Source: an uncultured Bacteroidales bacterium (lineage in GTDB: Bacteria > Bacteroidota > Bacteroidia > Bacteroidales > FEN-979). Taken from it: DNA of 34,862 nucleotides. The notes under the pieces were generated by a model. It did no database searches. It saw nothing but the letters and a program-made list of their open reading frames with translations, and had not been told where the DNA came from. Below, piece after piece: positions 33,341 to 34,862 of the stretch (within the stretch, counting starts at the first letter, position 1; every line of letters starts with the position of its first letter). A program made the translations under genes and the position numbers. Where the stretch lies: NCBI GenBank assembly GCA_903845055.1, contig CAIMWF010000010.1:1-34862 (forward strand). Direction: 5' to 3'.

Positions 33341-33518
33341 TGTTGTTTTTTAGTTCTGCAATTTTATACAGGAATTGAGGTACCGGCAATAGTAGTTTTA
33401 ACCTGGAAGAGATAGTGATTATGCTTTTCTGTTTATCAGGAAAGGCAATGGACAGGAATTGATATAGATAGCAATCGTCAGGCCCGGAATAATTAATAAT
33501 GATTTAATAAATGGCATC

Positions 33519-33560
33519 AATGGTAACCTAATGGTAACCTTTTATTAATATTTTATTAAT
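33519..33560. promoter_or_regulatory. Tandem direct repeats at 11-bp spacing in the receptor/response-regulator gap
   Basis: AATGGTAACCT occurs twice head-to-tail (33519-33529, 33530-33540), followed by TTTTATTAAT twice (33540-33549, 33551-33560), all at ~11-bp steps, one DNA helical turn. They end about 21 bp before the -7 element of the response-regulator promoter and could be an operator for that regulator or a partner. The remaining 33341-33518 is AT-rich and includes TACTATTG (33394-33387, minus) as a weak promoter candidate for the receptor gene. Confidence 0.45.
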
Positions 33561-33581
33561 CACCGCTTAACATGAAAGGTC

Positions 33582-33589
33582 TACTTTTG
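33582..33589 (+). promoter_or_regulatory. Promoter -7 element for the response regulator
   Basis: TACTTTTG matches TAnnTTTG exactly and ends 17 nt before the ATG at 33607, implying a very short leader of about ten bases. Confidence 0.5.
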
Positions 33590-33606
33590 AAAGTTAAATT
33601 TTCAGG

Positions 33607-34260
33607 ATGTCAGAAGTAAACCGAAAACGTATTATAATTGCCGACGACCAGCCCATTGTCAGTTTAGGTTTAAAACTCCTTCTGGAACAAACTTCCGATT
33701 TGTGTATTTGCGACCAGGCCTCCGAACCGGAAGAATTGTTTGAAAAACTTGATGAACAATCGTTTGATCTTGTCATACTTGAGCTGTTTTTACCTGGAAA
33801 AGATTCCCTGGATGTCCTGACGGAAATAAAGAAAAGGGACAAAAACTTACCGGTTGTGATTTACACTTCATGCTCGGATGAACAGTTGACAATCCGGTTT
33901 GTTAAAAATGGTGCCTCGGCTTTCATCAGTAAAAGAAGTGACCCGGATGAATTGGTTGAAGTATTGCGGAAAGTGCTGTCGGGGAAAAAGTATTTCACCC
34001 TGCATCAGATGGAGCGGATGGCTGAAATGTTTACAAAACCGGAAGAAACCGGAACGGAATCTGTAGAATTGCTTACCGACAGGGAATTCCAGGTAATGTA
34101 TATGATGGCTTTGGGTCTGAACCGGGTCTCTATTGCAAAAAACCTATCAGTAAGCAAAAACACAATCAGCAACCACCGGTATAACATTTTAAAAAAGATG
34201 CATTGGTCCTCCAATGCCGAATTGGTGCGGTATGCCCTCAACCATGGCATCAACCGGTAA
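33607..34260 (+). CDS. NarL/LuxR-type response regulator with Glu replacing the phospho-accepting Asp
   Basis: 217 residues. Receiver domain ~8-125: acidic pair Asp13-Asp14, switch Thr87/Ser88 (YTSCSD) and conserved Lys109 (FISKRS) are all intact. The acceptor position reads DLVILELFLPG, i.e. Glu59 (codon GAG) instead of the normal Asp. The LuxR-type helix-turn-helix is complete at ~150-212 (LLTDREFQVMYMMALG, SVSKNTISNHRYNILKKM). Glu here often mimics the phosphorylated state, so the protein could be constitutively active, or signal-independent. No histidine kinase is present. It is divergent from the TonB-dependent receptor operon, which is its most likely target along with itself; that link is inferred. 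Confidence 0.92.
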   Translation: MSEVNRKRIIIADDQPIVSLGLKLLLEQTSDLCICDQASEPEELFEKLDEQSFDLVILELFLPGKDSLDVLTEIKKRDKNLPVVIYTSCSDEQLTIRFVKNGASAFISKRSDPDELVEVLRKVLSGKKYFTLHQMERMAEMFTKPEETGTESVELLTDREFQVMYMMALGLNRVSIAKNLSVSKNTISNHRYNILKKMHWSSNAELVRYALNHGINR

Positions 34261-34304
34261 TCCTGCCGCCATGCAGTCCTTCTTGATCCCGGACCTTGGT
34301 GAAA

Positions 34305-34429
34305 AGGACCTCTCCCCGGTTATAACAGGACCTCTCCCCGGTTATGACAGGACCTCTTCCCGGTTATGACAGGACCTCTCCACGGTTATGACAGGACCTC
34401 TCCACGGTTATGACAGGACCTCTCCCCGG
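34305..34429 (+). repeat. 22-bp tandem repeat, five full copies plus a partial sixth
   Basis: The unit AGGACCTCTCCCCGGTTATG plus AC repeats at 34305, 34327, 34349, 34371 and 34393 with one to two changes per copy. A sixth starts at 34415 and runs into a GC-rich hairpin. There are no spacers between copies. It begins 44 nt after the response-regulator stop codon. Confidence 0.9.
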
Positions 34430-34512
34430 CCCTCCCCTTTGAGGGGAGGGGGACCGTTTGCCAGATTATGAAGCAGGACCTCTCCCCGGCCCTCCCCTTG
34501 GAGGGGAGGGGG
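34430..34512. repeat. Two GC-rich hairpins (CCCTCCCCT...AGGGGAGGG)
   Basis: CCCTCCCCT (34430-34438) pairs with AGGGGAGGG (34442-34450), and the same unit recurs at 34490-34498/34502-34510; each is preceded by AGGACCTCTCCCCGG, the start of the 22-bp repeat. They may act as terminators between the convergent response-regulator and DUF559 genes, although U-tracts are weak. Similar GC-rich dyads occur as dispersed repeats in Bacteroidota genomes. Confidence 0.65.
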
Positions 34513-34537
34513 ATGTTTTACCGGGAAAATGAAGGAG

Positions 34538-34862
34538 TTACTTTATTATGGAACGACCGAAAGCCACTATCATTATTTTTTTTAACACATGGTTAAGGTG
34601 ATACCGAACTTCGTCATTTGAAAATCGCAGGACCAGGATTCCGAGATTCTCCATGACTCCATCCCGTTGTTGATCGTGCTCCCGGCGATCTGTCTGTTGA
34701 TGTACCGGGCCATCCACCTCGATCACAAGTTTCGCCTGGTGACAGTAAAAATCGGCAATATAATAATTGACCGGATGTTGCCGCCTGAATTTAAAACCTG
34801 TTATTTTATTGCTTCTCAAACTCTGCCACAATTTTCTTTCAGAGGGAGTCAATTTCCGCCGG
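34538..34862 (-). CDS. DUF559 endonuclease-like protein (N terminus outside window)
   Basis: The first in-frame start is a TTG at 34852, but the frame stays open to the right edge (RRK before LTPSERKLW), matching the usual beginning of DUF559 proteins a few residues upstream, so the true start is outside. 107 residues are visible. The family core is clear: TPSERKLWQSLR, GFKFRRQHPVNYYIADFYC, KLVIEVDGPVHQQ and ILVLRFSNDEV. The DFYC...KLVIEVDG arrangement resembles the Vsr/PD-(D/E)xK nuclease fold. DUF559 genes are frequent single-gene additions in bacterial genomes, and their role is unproven. Confidence 0.88.
   Translation of the reverse strand, partial: RRKLTPSERKLWQSLRSNKITGFKFRRQHPVNYYIADFYCHQAKLVIEVDGPVHQQTDRREHDQQRDGVMENLGILVLRFSNDEVRYHLNHVLKKIMIVAFGRSIIK

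Noticed and set aside
34305-34429. CRISPR-like array of 22-bp repeats
   Set aside because: The repeats are directly adjacent with no unique spacers.

Overview
The window looks like a chromosomal segment of a Bacteroidota (Bacteroidetes) bacterium. Four proteins end in type IX secretion (T9SS) C-terminal sorting domains. There is a TonB-dependent receptor with an N-terminal carboxypeptidase-like domain, several SusD-free surface lipoproteins (FISUMP, LruC and beta-helix types), and promoters resembling the Bacteroidetes -7 element TAnnTTTG. No 16S gene is present, so I do not place it below phylum level.

Layout. 1-6372 (+): three closely spaced genes for a secreted T9SS protein cut by the left edge, a membrane-anchored jelly-roll/FG-GAP-like protein and a GH16-like lipoprotein. 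6373-6735: convergent gap holding a small MITE-like element inserted in what looks like a terminator hairpin. 6736-9374 (-): an AlgJ-like/AlgI-like (MBOAT) polysaccharide O-acetylation pair. 9441-11179 (+): saccharopine dehydrogenase-like enzyme and a HEAT-like protein. 11339-12844 (-): glutamine synthetase family. 12945-14015 (+): TerC/Alx membrane protein. 14229-15356 (-): MeaB/ArgK GTPase. 15643-15715: tRNA-Lys(CTT). 15964-20646 (-): a 7-bladed propeller T9SS protein, two FISUMP lipoproteins and a delta-60-repeat T9SS protein, bracketed by a 38/39-bp direct repeat. 20967-21332 (-): small membrane protein. 21607-23673 (-): LruC-domain lipoprotein. 24021-27020 (+): large T9SS protein with Asp boxes and PKD-like domains. 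33340-27162 (-): TonB-dependent receptor, beta-helix lipoprotein, YncE-like propeller and a purple-acid-phosphatase-like enzyme. 33607-34260 (+): divergent NarL/LuxR-type response regulator. 34538-34862 (-): DUF559 protein cut by the right edge.

By eye, 1-15.6 kb and about 21.6-27 kb are GC-rich, while 15.9-21.4 kb and 27-34.3 kb are clearly more AT-rich, so the accessory surface-protein blocks downstream of the tRNA may have a different origin from the housekeeping genes.

Most notable observations. (i) Degenerate 7-8-bp tandem repeats sit on the 3' ends of three genes, supply their stop codons, keep TGA in every unit and therefore place stops in all three frames. (ii) A related heptamer array is inserted in frame in meaB. 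(iii) A 316-bp MITE-like element with 19-bp inverted ends and a 12-bp duplication lies between two convergent genes. (iv) The response regulator has Glu in place of the phospho-accepting Asp, and 11-bp-phased repeats lie in front of it. (v) The receptor/lipoprotein/YncE/phosphatase cluster may be a nutrient-acquisition system.
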